NCBI GenBank assembly: GCA_018663565.1
Contig: JABJQE010000250.1
Coordinates: 1 to 6,117 of the forward strand
Reading direction: 5' to 3'
Origin: Phycisphaerae bacterium
GTDB taxonomy: Bacteria; Planctomycetota; Phycisphaerae; Phycisphaerales; SM1A02
Length of the DNA: 6,117 bases
Shown here: positions 1 through 6,117 of the stretch, piece after piece
How positions within the stretch are numbered: the stretch's first letter is position 1
Layout: every line of letters begins with the position of its first letter
Notes under the pieces: model-generated
What the model was told of the DNA's origin: nothing
The model's database searches: none
Seen by the model: the letters and a program-made list of their open reading frames with translations, nothing else
Program-made: the position numbers and the translations under genes

Positions 1-2
1 AA

Positions 3-725
3 CGAGTCGTCCGAAATATTGTTCTCAGCGCGACCTACCAACAAGACGTCGCCCCGCCCAATGTCGACGAACGCCTACTCGCAGGATTCCCGCGGCAACG
101 ACTCTCCGCCGAGCAGATCCGAGATCAAGCCCTACATGTGTCGGGCTTACTCGTCGAGACATTCGGCGGCCCAAGCGTCAAGCCGTATCAACCAGAGGGT
201 CTTTGGAAAGAAGTGGCCATGCTTCAGTCCAATACCAATGCGTTCGAGCAAGGCGTAGAAGATGATCTATGGCGGCGTAGCCTGTATACGTATTGGAAAC
301 GGGCAGCACCCCCGCCATCGCTTCTGACCTTCGACGCCCCGACGCGTGAATTCTGCGTCGCACGACGAACTACCACCGATACGCCGCTCCAAGCACTCGT
401 GCTTTGGAACGACCCACAATTCGTCGAGGCGGCCCGCGAAACTGCCTCCACTGTGCTTGGTACGCAAGCGAGCACTGACGAGCGTATTCACATGCTCTAC
501 CGCCTCTGCACAGGCGATACGCCCTCGGCTGGATTGACCCGCCGCTTGGCGGTAGCCCTTCAAGAATGGACCGCCCGATACGACGATGCCCCCCTAGACG
601 CCACTTCGCTCATTTCGGTAGGCCAGTCACCAGTGGCAGAATCACTTCCAAAGACCGAACTCGCCGCGTGGACAATGCTCGCTTCGGCGGTACTCTCAAG
701 CGATGCTGCAATTGTGAAGGACTAA
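3..725 (+). CDS. PSD1 / DUF1553 domain protein, C-terminal part (5' end outside window)
   Basis: The frame is open from the left edge to TAA at 723-725 and gives 240 residues. Family hallmarks are visible in order: RLSAEQIRDQALHVSG, then GGPSVKPYQPEGLW (about visible residues 56-68), YTYWKRAAPPPSLLTFDAP (95-113), TPLQALVLWNDPQFVEAAR, and near the end ELAAWTMLASAVL. These match the C-terminal DUF1553 (PSD1) domain, which in planctomycetes usually follows DUF1549 (PSCyt2) and often a PSCyt1 cytochrome-like domain in proteins of roughly 700-1100 residues, so most of this protein lies upstream. The biochemical role of the family is not established; such proteins are thought to act outside the cytoplasm. 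The end reads SSDAAIVKD, where relatives as I recall them have a LNLDE-like motif. An internal ATG at 138 lies inside the conserved domain and is not a credible start. The next gene begins 2 bases after the stop. Confidence 0.93.
   Translation, partial: RVVRNIVLSATYQQDVAPPNVDERLLAGFPRQRLSAEQIRDQALHVSGLLVETFGGPSVKPYQPEGLWKEVAMLQSNTNAFEQGVEDDLWRRSLYTYWKRAAPPPSLLTFDAPTREFCVARRTTTDTPLQALVLWNDPQFVEAARETASTVLGTQASTDERIHMLYRLCTGDTPSAGLTRRLAVALQEWTARYDDAPLDATSLISVGQSPVAESLPKTELAAWTMLASAVLSSDAAIVKD
716..721 (+). promoter_or_regulatory. Ribosome binding site of the DUF1501 gene
   Basis: GAAGGA lies six bases before the ATG at 728, inside the last codons of the upstream gene. It decides the start: it supports 728 over the in-frame ATG at 566, which would overlap the upstream gene by 160 bases. 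It also suggests translational coupling of the two genes. Confidence 0.7.
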
Positions 726-727
726 AG

Positions 728-2215
728 ATGAGCCACGGCCCAACAGGACATGACCCACTCGAGGAATACCTGCAGAACCTCACGAGACGACGGTTCTTCG
801 GATCGATGGCGTCCACCCTGACCGGGGGGATCGGCGCTTCGGCATTGTCATCCTTAGTTGCCGACGGCGCCATTGCTGCGGCCCCAGGAATCGGAAACCT
901 CCTCCAATCACTACCGCACCACGCGCCAAAAGCGAAACGCATCATCTATATGCACATGGAGGGCGGACCGAGCCAGATTGACATGTTCGATCACAAGCCC
1001 GGACTCCGCGAGCGATTTGATGCGGACCTTCCCGATTCCATTCGGATGGGACAACGCATCACCACGATGACAAGCGGTCAAGACCGGCTTCCGGTTGCAC
1101 CGAGCATGTTCTCCTTCAAGCGATATGACAACAACCAAGACGGTGTGCAGATTTCCGAGCTCATGCCACACACCGCGGCTATGTCCAAGGACATCTGCTT
1201 CATTCATTCAATGCACACCCAGTCCATCAACCATGAGCCGGGCATTACGTTCTTCCAGACTGGACAGGAACAGCCAGGCAGACCGAGCTTCGGGTCCTGG
1301 ATGAGTTACGGACTCGGCGCCGAGACCGAGGATCTGCCAGCCTTTGTCGTCATGATTTCGCAGGGCTTTGGCAATACACAAGCGCTCAGCGCAAGGTTCT
1401 GGGGAAGCGGGTTCTTGCCAAGCGAACACCAAGGATGCCAGCTTCGCTCCGGCCGCGACGCGGTACTTCATCTTCGGGATCCGGACGGCGTGAGTCGAGA
1501 AGATCGGCGCCGCATGCTTGACTTGGCTTCGGAGATCAATCAAGCCGAATACGAGCGCAGTGGTGACGAAGCTGCCCTCGCACGCATTGCGCAAGCTGAG
1601 ATGGCCTATCGCATGCAAATGTCCGTGCCTGAACTCACTGACATCAGCGGCGAATCTAAAGAGACCCTTGAGATGTACGGTTCAGAAGTCCACACGCCCG
1701 GAAGCTTCGCGGCCAACTGCTTGCGCGCACGTAGACTCGCCGAACGGGGCGTGCGGTTCATTCAGCTGTATCAGCGAGGATGGGACCAACACAACAACCT
1801 GCCCGGAGAGATTCGACAGCAGTGCAACGCCGTCGACCAAGCGCAGGCAGCGCTCCTACAAGATCTCAAACAACGCGGCATGCTTGACGACACCCTTGTC
1901 CTGTGGGCCGGCGAGTTTGGACGAACGGTCTACAGCCAAGGCACACTGACCACCGAGAACTATGGGCGTGATCACCACCCCCGCTGCTTTACCGTGTGGC
2001 TCGCTGGCGGCGGCATCAAGCCTGGCATCACCTACGGCAAGACCGACGACTACTCGTACAACATCCTCGAGAACCCGGTCAGCGTGCACGATTTGCACGC
2101 GACGATGCTGCACCAGATGGGCATTGAACACACCAAGCTCACACGCAAGCATCAGGGACGAGACTTCCGCCTGACCGATGTGGGCGGAACTGTGGTACAT
2201 GACATCCTGACGTAG
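728..2215 (+). CDS. DUF1501 domain protein with Tat signal peptide
   Basis: This is a complete protein of 495 residues. The N-terminus carries a twin-arginine motif (TRRRFFG, residues 19-25) followed by a mildly hydrophobic Gly/Ala/Ser stretch to about residue 52, so Tat export in folded form, with a metal already bound, is likely. The body matches DUF1501, a family with an alkaline-phosphatase/sulfatase-like fold: MHMEGGPSQIDMFDHKP (75-91), HEPGITFFQTG, GRPSFGSWMSYGLG, WDQHNN (352-357), WAGEFGRT (393-400), GRDHHPR (413-419), HDLHATMLHQMG (454-465) and HQGRDFRLTDVGG near the end. D85, H355, E396, D415, H416 and H457 are plausible metal ligands by their position in conserved motifs; that is inference. 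The length is usual for the family. It starts 2 bases after the PSD1 gene, the partner normally found beside it in planctomycetes. Its substrate is unknown. The start is chosen from the binding site, the lack of overlap and the position of the Tat motif. Confidence 0.94.
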   Translation: MSHGPTGHDPLEEYLQNLTRRRFFGSMASTLTGGIGASALSSLVADGAIAAAPGIGNLLQSLPHHAPKAKRIIYMHMEGGPSQIDMFDHKPGLRERFDADLPDSIRMGQRITTMTSGQDRLPVAPSMFSFKRYDNNQDGVQISELMPHTAAMSKDICFIHSMHTQSINHEPGITFFQTGQEQPGRPSFGSWMSYGLGAETEDLPAFVVMISQGFGNTQALSARFWGSGFLPSEHQGCQLRSGRDAVLHLRDPDGVSREDRRRMLDLASEINQAEYERSGDEAALARIAQAEMAYRMQMSVPELTDISGESKETLEMYGSEVHTPGSFAANCLRARRLAERGVRFIQLYQRGWDQHNNLPGEIRQQCNAVDQAQAALLQDLKQRGMLDDTLVLWAGEFGRTVYSQGTLTTENYGRDHHPRCFTVWLAGGGIKPGITYGKTDDYSYNILENPVSVHDLHATMLHQMGIEHTKLTRKHQGRDFRLTDVGGTVVHDILT

Positions 2216-2256
2216 GCAGGCAAGAAGCAGGACCACTCCGGTACACTGTGAGTCTC

Positions 2257-3165
2257 ATGGCCCACGGCACAAAGTTTGTCATTTACGCCGCGCTTGCAGG
2301 CAATGCGTTGATTTCTGTCACCAAGTTCATTGCTGCCTCTGTCACCGGATCGGCCGCCATGATGGCCGAGGGCATCCACTCACTCGTTGATACGGGCAAT
2401 CAGGTCTTATTGCTGCACGGCATGCGGCAAGCGATGAAGCCGGCTGATGCTCGTTTCCCGTTTGGACATGGCAAAGAGGTGTACTTCTGGTCATTCGTGG
2501 TCGCCATCATGGTGTTTGCACTTGGTTCAGGTGTGTCCATTTATGAAGGCGTGCACCGCGTTGTGCATCCAGAGGTCGTCACCGACCCAATGGTGAACTA
2601 CGTCGTGCTTGCACTCGCCTTTGCCTTTGAAGGCGTGGCGTGGTGGATGGCATGGCGCGCGTTTGCTCGGCAGCAACAGGGCCGAGGCATCAGAGAGACC
2701 GTGCGGACCTCGAAGGATCCCACCACATTTGTCGTGCTTTTTGAGGACTCCGCAGCGCTGCTCGGACTCGTGGTCGCTGCGATTGGCCTGACACTCAGCC
2801 AGGTATTAGACATGCCGGTGTTTGACGGCGCTGCGTCGATCGGCATCGGAATCATCCTCGCATTCACAGCCATCTGGCTTGCCATGCGGACGAAGTCTCT
2901 GCTCATCGGAGAAGCGGCTGAGCCAGCATTGGTGGCGGACGTCACAGAGCGAGCTGCAGCGTTGCCGGCAGTTGTTGCTGTGAACGAGGTGCTCACCCTG
3001 CACATGGGCCCCGACTATGTGCTCCTGAACATCAGCGTCGACTTTGCAGACGATCTTCCGGCAGGCGAAGTTGAGCAGGCCATTGAGACGCTCACCAAAG
3101 AAATCCGCACCTCTCATCCCCGCATCCAAAGGGTGTTTGTCGAGGCCGAGAGCCGCCCAGCATAA
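2257..3165 (+). CDS. Cation diffusion facilitator (CDF) transporter, ZnT9-like branch
   Basis: This is a complete protein of 302 residues from ATG 2257. CDF proteins export divalent metals, usually zinc, iron, manganese or cobalt, from the cytoplasm by proton antiport. Six hydrophobic segments are visible at about residues 7-27, 32-56, 76-98, 112-134, 156-178 and 192-210, followed by a cytoplasmic dimerisation domain (about 211-302) that ends with HPRIQRVFVEAESRPA. Segment 2 carries the metal-site pair in GIHSLVDTGNQ (H41, D45). Segment 5 reads LFEDSAALLGL (E163, D164) and lacks the His of the HxxxD motif found in YiiP-type carriers; this ED-S/T-AA form and the following DMPVFDGAASIGIGI resemble the ZnT9/SLC30A9 branch, which is widespread in bacteria. 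The metal cannot be told from the sequence. A GTG at 2248 would add three residues (VSL, the first read as Met). Neither start has a good ribosome binding site; ATG 2257 is preferred because its first residues resemble relatives. The preceding gene ends 41 bases upstream. Confidence 0.93.
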   Translation: MAHGTKFVIYAALAGNALISVTKFIAASVTGSAAMMAEGIHSLVDTGNQVLLLHGMRQAMKPADARFPFGHGKEVYFWSFVVAIMVFALGSGVSIYEGVHRVVHPEVVTDPMVNYVVLALAFAFEGVAWWMAWRAFARQQQGRGIRETVRTSKDPTTFVVLFEDSAALLGLVVAAIGLTLSQVLDMPVFDGAASIGIGIILAFTAIWLAMRTKSLLIGEAAEPALVADVTERAAALPAVVAVNEVLTLHMGPDYVLLNISVDFADDLPAGEVEQAIETLTKEIRTSHPRIQRVFVEAESRPA

Positions 3166-3223
3166 ATTCGGGCCGCCAATAGTCACAAAGCGGCTTGCCC
3201 CGACCTCATTCTGCTGGTCCAAT

Positions 3224-3229
3224 GAAGAG
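3224..3229 (+). promoter_or_regulatory. Probable ribosome binding site of the metalloprotease gene
   Basis: GAAGAG lies three bases before ATG 3233 and six before the adjacent in-frame ATG 3236. The spacing slightly favours 3236, so the protein may begin one residue later than annotated. The motif is only a partial match to the Shine-Dalgarno consensus. Confidence 0.4.
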
Positions 3230-3232
3230 ACC

Positions 3233-5869
3233 ATGATGATATTCACCACGCTCGTATTGGCAGCCGGCATCGCTACGCCCTCACCCTTCATCTCAGAGGG
3301 CTCCGAGCCGGGCCTGTATTCCTTCAATGCCGAGCGGGCAACTCAACTCCCCCACAACGGCGTTTCACTCGCCATGCATATTGGCGACATCGAGCATCTG
3401 CTGGAACTCGAGCGATTTACCGTCACAGATTCTCGAACTCGGTTTGTGCTTGGACGAGCGGGCCATAAGGACCGACCACTTGACTTTGACCCGAACTCAG
3501 TTGTGCTGCTTCGTGGTCACTCAACCGTAGATCCGGGCAGCACCGTGTTTCTAGCCATGAGCGAGCACGGAGTCATTGGCACCGCGCAACTAAACAGTGG
3601 ATCATGGGCACTCGCGCCAATCGACGGAAGCCGCGGACTTGCTTCAACACACCTCACCTGGCACAAACTTGAAGCCGGAGAACGGCCACCGTTGGGGGTT
3701 CCTGTATGCGGCGCGACTCTTGATGGCACCCCGCCACCGGCTACCCGCGGCCTTGCGATCAAACAGGGACGCCTGCGACTCGACCTGGCCGTCGAAACGG
3801 ACTTTGAGTATCTCGAGTTGTTCGCAGGCGATCTCACGGCCGCAGCGGAGTATCTCGTGGCGATGTACGGCGCTGTCGCGATGGTGTACGAACGCGATGT
3901 TGATATCGAGTTGGTCGTGGTGTGGTCAAGACTGTGGGACTCCCCCGACGATCTGTTCAATGACGATGATCCACTCGGCCCATTCAAAGACTATTGGAAC
4001 AAGAATATGGGCGAGGTCAATCGAGATCTCGCACAGTTCCTCACCGGTCGTACGAACTTGCCATACGGCGGCGTGGCCTGGCTCTCCGCGACCTGCGGAA
4101 ACCACGCCTATTCAGTCTCTGGCTACACACTCGGCTCGTTCTACTCAGCCACCGAACCAGCGTTTGGCAACTGGGACATCAATGTCTCTGCGCACGAACT
4201 CGGCCACAACTGCGGAACGTACCACACACACGATTACGAAATTGACAACTGCGCAGGCGGCGATATCAATCGCGGCTCGATCATGAGTTACTGCCACACA
4301 ACCACGGGCGGCAACGCCAACATCGATCTACGATTCCACGAAATCACGCAAGCGGCCATGCGGGAGCATGTCAGCGAGTCTCCGTGTCTGATTCCGGACT
4401 GCAATGGCAACGGTGATGACGACGTGATCGACATCGCGTCCGGGGCCAGTACCGACACCAATCTCAATGGTGTGCCGGACGAATGCGAAGATTGCAACGA
4501 CAACGGGATTTTCGATGACGTCGACATCGCTGAGAGCAGCAGTCTCGATCTCGACACAAATGGTGTTCCTGATGAGTGCCAGCCCGACTGCAACGGCAAC
4601 AGCCAACCCGACAGCTTCGACATCTCCGAAGGCACCAGCATCGACCTGTGGGGAAATGGCGTGCCGGATGAGTGCGAAACCGATTGCGACAGCGACGGGC
4701 AGAGTGACTACAACCAGATTCAGAGCAATATGGACCTCGATCTCAACCGCAACGCCATCCTCGATGTGTGCGAAGACTGCGATAGCGACGGCACACCGGA
4801 CCACCTGCAACTCGCCGGCGGAAGCGCCTTGTGGATTGCGGGCACGACCAATGGCGAAGCACAGGCCTTTCACGCCTCCAGTGGCGTTCCGATTGCGTCC
4901 GCCTCTGGCGATTCCGTCACAGAAGCCAATGATCTTCGGGTAATCAACGGCGAAGTGCTTATCTCTGACTTCACCGGCAATCGAGTTGCCATCTTCGATC
5001 GGACAAGCGGCGCCCATGTCGACGATCTCACGGGAGGGCTTCTTGGACCGGACGGCATGGCAACAAACGTCTCGGGCGAACTGCTCGTCGTCTCACGCGG
5101 CACTAGCAGTGTCGAGCGATTCGACGTGATAAGCCGCGCGCACCTCGGCACGCTGATTTCCAGCGGCGAAGGTGGACTGCTCGATCCCCGCGCTATTCTC
5201 GTACTCTCCGACGGGAATATCCTCGTCAGCACCGATGAAGATGCTGTGCTGGAATTCACCGCTGATGGCGAGTTCGTGCAGGAGCTCATTTCTCCGGACG
5301 CCTTCGGGCTCGTCTGGATCCGCGGCATGGTCGAGCGGCCAAGCGGCACCATTCTGATCACAAGTAGCCAGAACAACGCCATCCACGAATTCAACCGTAA
5401 TACTGGTGAATCGCTCGGCCGCTGGGATCGCGGCGGACTCGAAGAGGGCTACTGGGGACTCGGCCGCCCATGGTCGATTCGCATCGGCCCGGACGGCGAC
5501 GTGTATGTCTCGACCTTCGAAGCGAATACGGCGGTACAGGTCTACGAAGAGTCAACCGGTCTCTTCAAACGCCGGTATTACATTCTGTCTCAGCTCATCC
5601 CCGCCCCCACCGGCTTCGACTTCGCGCCGCCAGCTGATGGTGATTGCGACGGCAACCTCGTGATTGACTCATGTGATATCGCAAGCGGCACGCACGCTGA
5701 CACCAACAGCAATGGAATCCCCGACCTATGCGAATGCCTAGCCGATCACACTGGCGATGGTGTTGTTGCCGTTGATGACCTGCTGTACGTCACTGCCAAC
5801 TGGGGCGATCCGTTTGGCGCCGACGATCTCTTGCTGGTCATCTCCAATTGGGGCAGCTGCGGACCTTGA
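3233..5869 (+). CDS. Secreted metzincin-type zinc metalloprotease with acidic repeats, beta-propeller and dockerin-like tail
   Basis: The predicted protein has 878 residues. Residues 1-15 (MMIFTTLVLAAGIAT) look like a short signal peptide without a basic n-region. Residues about 20-175 resemble a propeptide and contain PVCGAT with C159. The peptidase domain (about 180-386) has the metzincin zinc motif HELGHNCGTYH (321-331) and the Met-turn SIMSYC (Met351), fitting the M12B/reprolysin-like group: three His bind zinc and E322 is the catalytic base. Acidic repeats with paired Cys follow (389-about 530), then a repetitive beta-rich part (about 532-800) with motifs such as GPDGMAT, LSDGNILVST and IGPDGDVYVST, readable as a six-bladed NHL-like propeller. 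One more acidic repeat (804-834) and a dockerin-like tail (838-878) with GDGVVAVDDLLYVTANWG close the protein. It probably cleaves extracellular protein; the substrate is unknown. The frame is open back to 3044, but that would overlap the CDF gene and put the signal peptide inside; no GTG or TTG start lies between the two genes in this frame. Confidence 0.9.
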   Translation: MMIFTTLVLAAGIATPSPFISEGSEPGLYSFNAERATQLPHNGVSLAMHIGDIEHLLELERFTVTDSRTRFVLGRAGHKDRPLDFDPNSVVLLRGHSTVDPGSTVFLAMSEHGVIGTAQLNSGSWALAPIDGSRGLASTHLTWHKLEAGERPPLGVPVCGATLDGTPPPATRGLAIKQGRLRLDLAVETDFEYLELFAGDLTAAAEYLVAMYGAVAMVYERDVDIELVVVWSRLWDSPDDLFNDDDPLGPFKDYWNKNMGEVNRDLAQFLTGRTNLPYGGVAWLSATCGNHAYSVSGYTLGSFYSATEPAFGNWDINVSAHELGHNCGTYHTHDYEIDNCAGGDINRGSIMSYCHTTTGGNANIDLRFHEITQAAMREHVSESPCLIPDCNGNGDDDVIDIASGASTDTNLNGVPDECEDCNDNGIFDDVDIAESSSLDLDTNGVPDECQPDCNGNSQPDSFDISEGTSIDLWGNGVPDECETDCDSDGQSDYNQIQSNMDLDLNRNAILDVCEDCDSDGTPDHLQLAGGSALWIAGTTNGEAQAFHASSGVPIASASGDSVTEANDLRVINGEVLISDFTGNRVAIFDRTSGAHVDDLTGGLLGPDGMATNVSGELLVVSRGTSSVERFDVISRAHLGTLISSGEGGLLDPRAILVLSDGNILVSTDEDAVLEFTADGEFVQELISPDAFGLVWIRGMVERPSGTILITSSQNNAIHEFNRNTGESLGRWDRGGLEEGYWGLGRPWSIRIGPDGDVYVSTFEANTAVQVYEESTGLFKRRYYILSQLIPAPTGFDFAPPADGDCDGNLVIDSCDIASGTHADTNSNGIPDLCECLADHTGDGVVAVDDLLYVTANWGDPFGADDLLLVISNWGSCGP
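4397..4822 (+). repeat. Tandem acidic repeat array within the metalloprotease (four full units and a half unit)
   Basis: Units begin at 4397, 4490, 4586, 4682 and 4775, with a period of 93-96 bases (31-32 residues). Each starts DCN or DCD and, when complete, ends with Cys-Glu or Cys-Gln, as in NGVPDECE. Two DxNxNGxxD-type loops per unit (for example DCNGNGDDD and DTNLNGVPD) resemble the calcium loops of thrombospondin type 3 repeats, and the two Cys per unit suggest disulfides. The fourth unit has lost the glycine of the second loop (NRNAILDVCE). The fifth stops halfway (DCDSDGTPDHLQLAGG), where the propeller-like region begins. Confidence 0.85.
5642..5734 (+). repeat. Isolated acidic repeat unit after the propeller region
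   Basis: This 31-residue unit (DCDGNLVIDSCDIASG, then HADTNSNGIPDLCE) has the same design as the array at 4397-4822 but is separated from it by about 270 residues of propeller-like sequence. It carries an extra Cys (IDSCDI) that the other units lack. The dockerin-like tail follows directly. Confidence 0.85.
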
Positions 5870-5883
5870 TGCGGCCAACCTTC

Positions 5884-5902
5884 GGGGGGACCATCACCCC
5901 CC
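5884..5902. terminator. G6/C6 hairpin between convergent genes, possible transcription end
   Basis: Six G (5884-5889) and six C (5897-5902) can form a perfect 6-bp stem with a 7-base loop, 15 bases after the protease stop codon. It works as a hairpin on either strand. There is no T-run directly after it on either strand, so it is not a standard intrinsic terminator. It overlaps the final codons and TGA of the minus-strand gene. Confidence 0.3.
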
Positions 5903-6117
5903 AGGCTTACAACACTTCGCGGGTTTCTTCCCTGCATCTTCAGCATCAGCAATCGAATCAAACGATGCGAGGTTCTTCTCAGAGATTTGCTTTACCTTTA
6001 CGCACTATGCCGTATGAAAGACCGGGCTTTTCTTTGAGGCGACAAAGGCGCCTTCGCCAACTGGAGCAACAGGGGAGTCCTTCTTCTTTGGAGGCGCAGC
6101 TGACTTCTTTGGTGCCG
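5894..6117 (-). pseudogene. Lys/Ala/Pro-rich protein with Ada-like zinc-binding C-terminal domain, interrupted by TAG (5' end outside window)
   Basis: Reading the minus strand from 6115 gives APKKSAAPPKKKDSPVAP (a basic, Ala/Pro-rich linker), then GEGAFVASKKSPVFHTA, a TAG at 6007-6005, then CVKVKQISEKNLASFDS and DAEDAGKKPAKCCKPGG, ending at TGA 5896-5894. The two halves on either side of the TAG are in the same frame and together match the small Ada-type metal-binding domain (pattern FVASKxSxVFHxxxC, then I-x-x-KNL-x-x-F-x-S, then an AG-x-x-PCxxC-x-P end). The TAG stands just before the conserved first Cys. A single base change, for example from GAG or TCG, explains it, so this is a recent nonsense mutation, a sequencing error or a read-through site. 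If the TAG is a true stop, the gene ends at 6005 and lacks most of the domain. The usual CxxC reads AKCC here. The role is unknown; the basic linker suggests nucleic-acid binding. The start lies beyond the right edge. Confidence 0.7.

Noticed and set aside
566..727. Longer DUF1501 reading frame from ATG 566
   Set aside because: It would overlap the conserved PSD1 gene by 160 bases, and the added residues are basic with no family resemblance. ATG 728 has a good ribosome binding site and places the Tat motif at residues 19-25.
3169..3197. Stem-loop between the CDF and protease genes (GCCGC with GCGGC) as a terminator
   Set aside because: The stem has only five Watson-Crick pairs plus two G-T pairs and a closing C-G around a 13-base loop, and no T-run follows. 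It is not strong enough to call.
3044..3232. Extension of the metalloprotease to ATG 3044
   Set aside because: It overlaps the end of the CDF gene by 122 bases and would bury the hydrophobic signal peptide at residue 64.
3222..3236. Five-codon mini frame (ATG AAG AGA CCA TGA) overlapping the protease start
   Set aside because: It ends in the overlapping ATG/TGA and could look like a leader peptide, but it has no ribosome binding site and its Lys-Arg codons coincide with the protease's own binding site, so it is probably chance.
2598..3327. Minus-strand open frames opposite the CDF gene
   Set aside because: The plus strand encodes a clearly conserved transporter throughout; the minus-strand frames show no family motifs and are shadows of GC-rich codons.
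4328..5017. 229-codon open frame on the minus strand opposite the acidic repeats
   Set aside because: It is antisense to the repeat array and propeller start. Its Val/Ala/Ile-rich composition is what the complement of Asp/Asn/Gly-rich codons gives, and it has no recognisable domain.
5757..6017. Plus-strand frame of 86 codons crossing the protease end
   Set aside because: It overlaps the dockerin-like tail in another frame and then runs antisense to the Ada-like domain, without recognisable motifs of its own.

Overview
The window looks like chromosomal DNA of a planctomycete, probably a marine Phycisphaerae-type lineage. This rests on two things read from the sequence. One is the adjacent pair of a PSD1 (DUF1553) protein and a Tat-exported DUF1501 protein, a combination typical of Planctomycetota. 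The other is a secreted protein with DCNGNG...NGVPDECE-type acidic repeats and a dockerin-like tail ending in NWG motifs, a style common in Phycisphaerae. The taxonomic call is inference; there is no rRNA or other marker gene.

Layout: (1) positions 3-725, + strand, the last 240 codons of a PSD1/DUF1553 protein whose front lies off the left edge; (2) 728-2215, +, a complete DUF1501 protein starting 2 bases after the previous stop, almost certainly co-translated with it; (3) 2257-3165, +, a six-TM cation diffusion facilitator (CDF) resembling the ZnT9 branch; (4) 3233-5869, +, a large secreted metzincin-type zinc protease with calcium-binding-like repeats, a predicted beta-propeller and a truncated dockerin-like C-terminus; (5) 5894-6117, - strand, the C-terminal part of a Lys/Ala/Pro-rich protein with an Ada-like zinc-binding domain, interrupted by one in-frame TAG. 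Genes 4 and 5 converge with 24 bases between their stop codons.

Genes 1 and 2 form a clear two-gene unit. Genes 3 and 4 follow in the same direction with gaps of 41 and 67 bases, so co-transcription is possible, but nothing shows a shared function. There is no stretch over 300 bases without a gene, and I saw no RNA gene, mobile element or CRISPR array.

I found no evidence for a new multi-gene system. The most notable items are the domain architecture of the large protease (a propeller that appears to sit inside an array of acidic repeats, plus a possible cysteine-switch motif) and the stop codon that splits an otherwise well-preserved zinc-binding domain on the minus strand.
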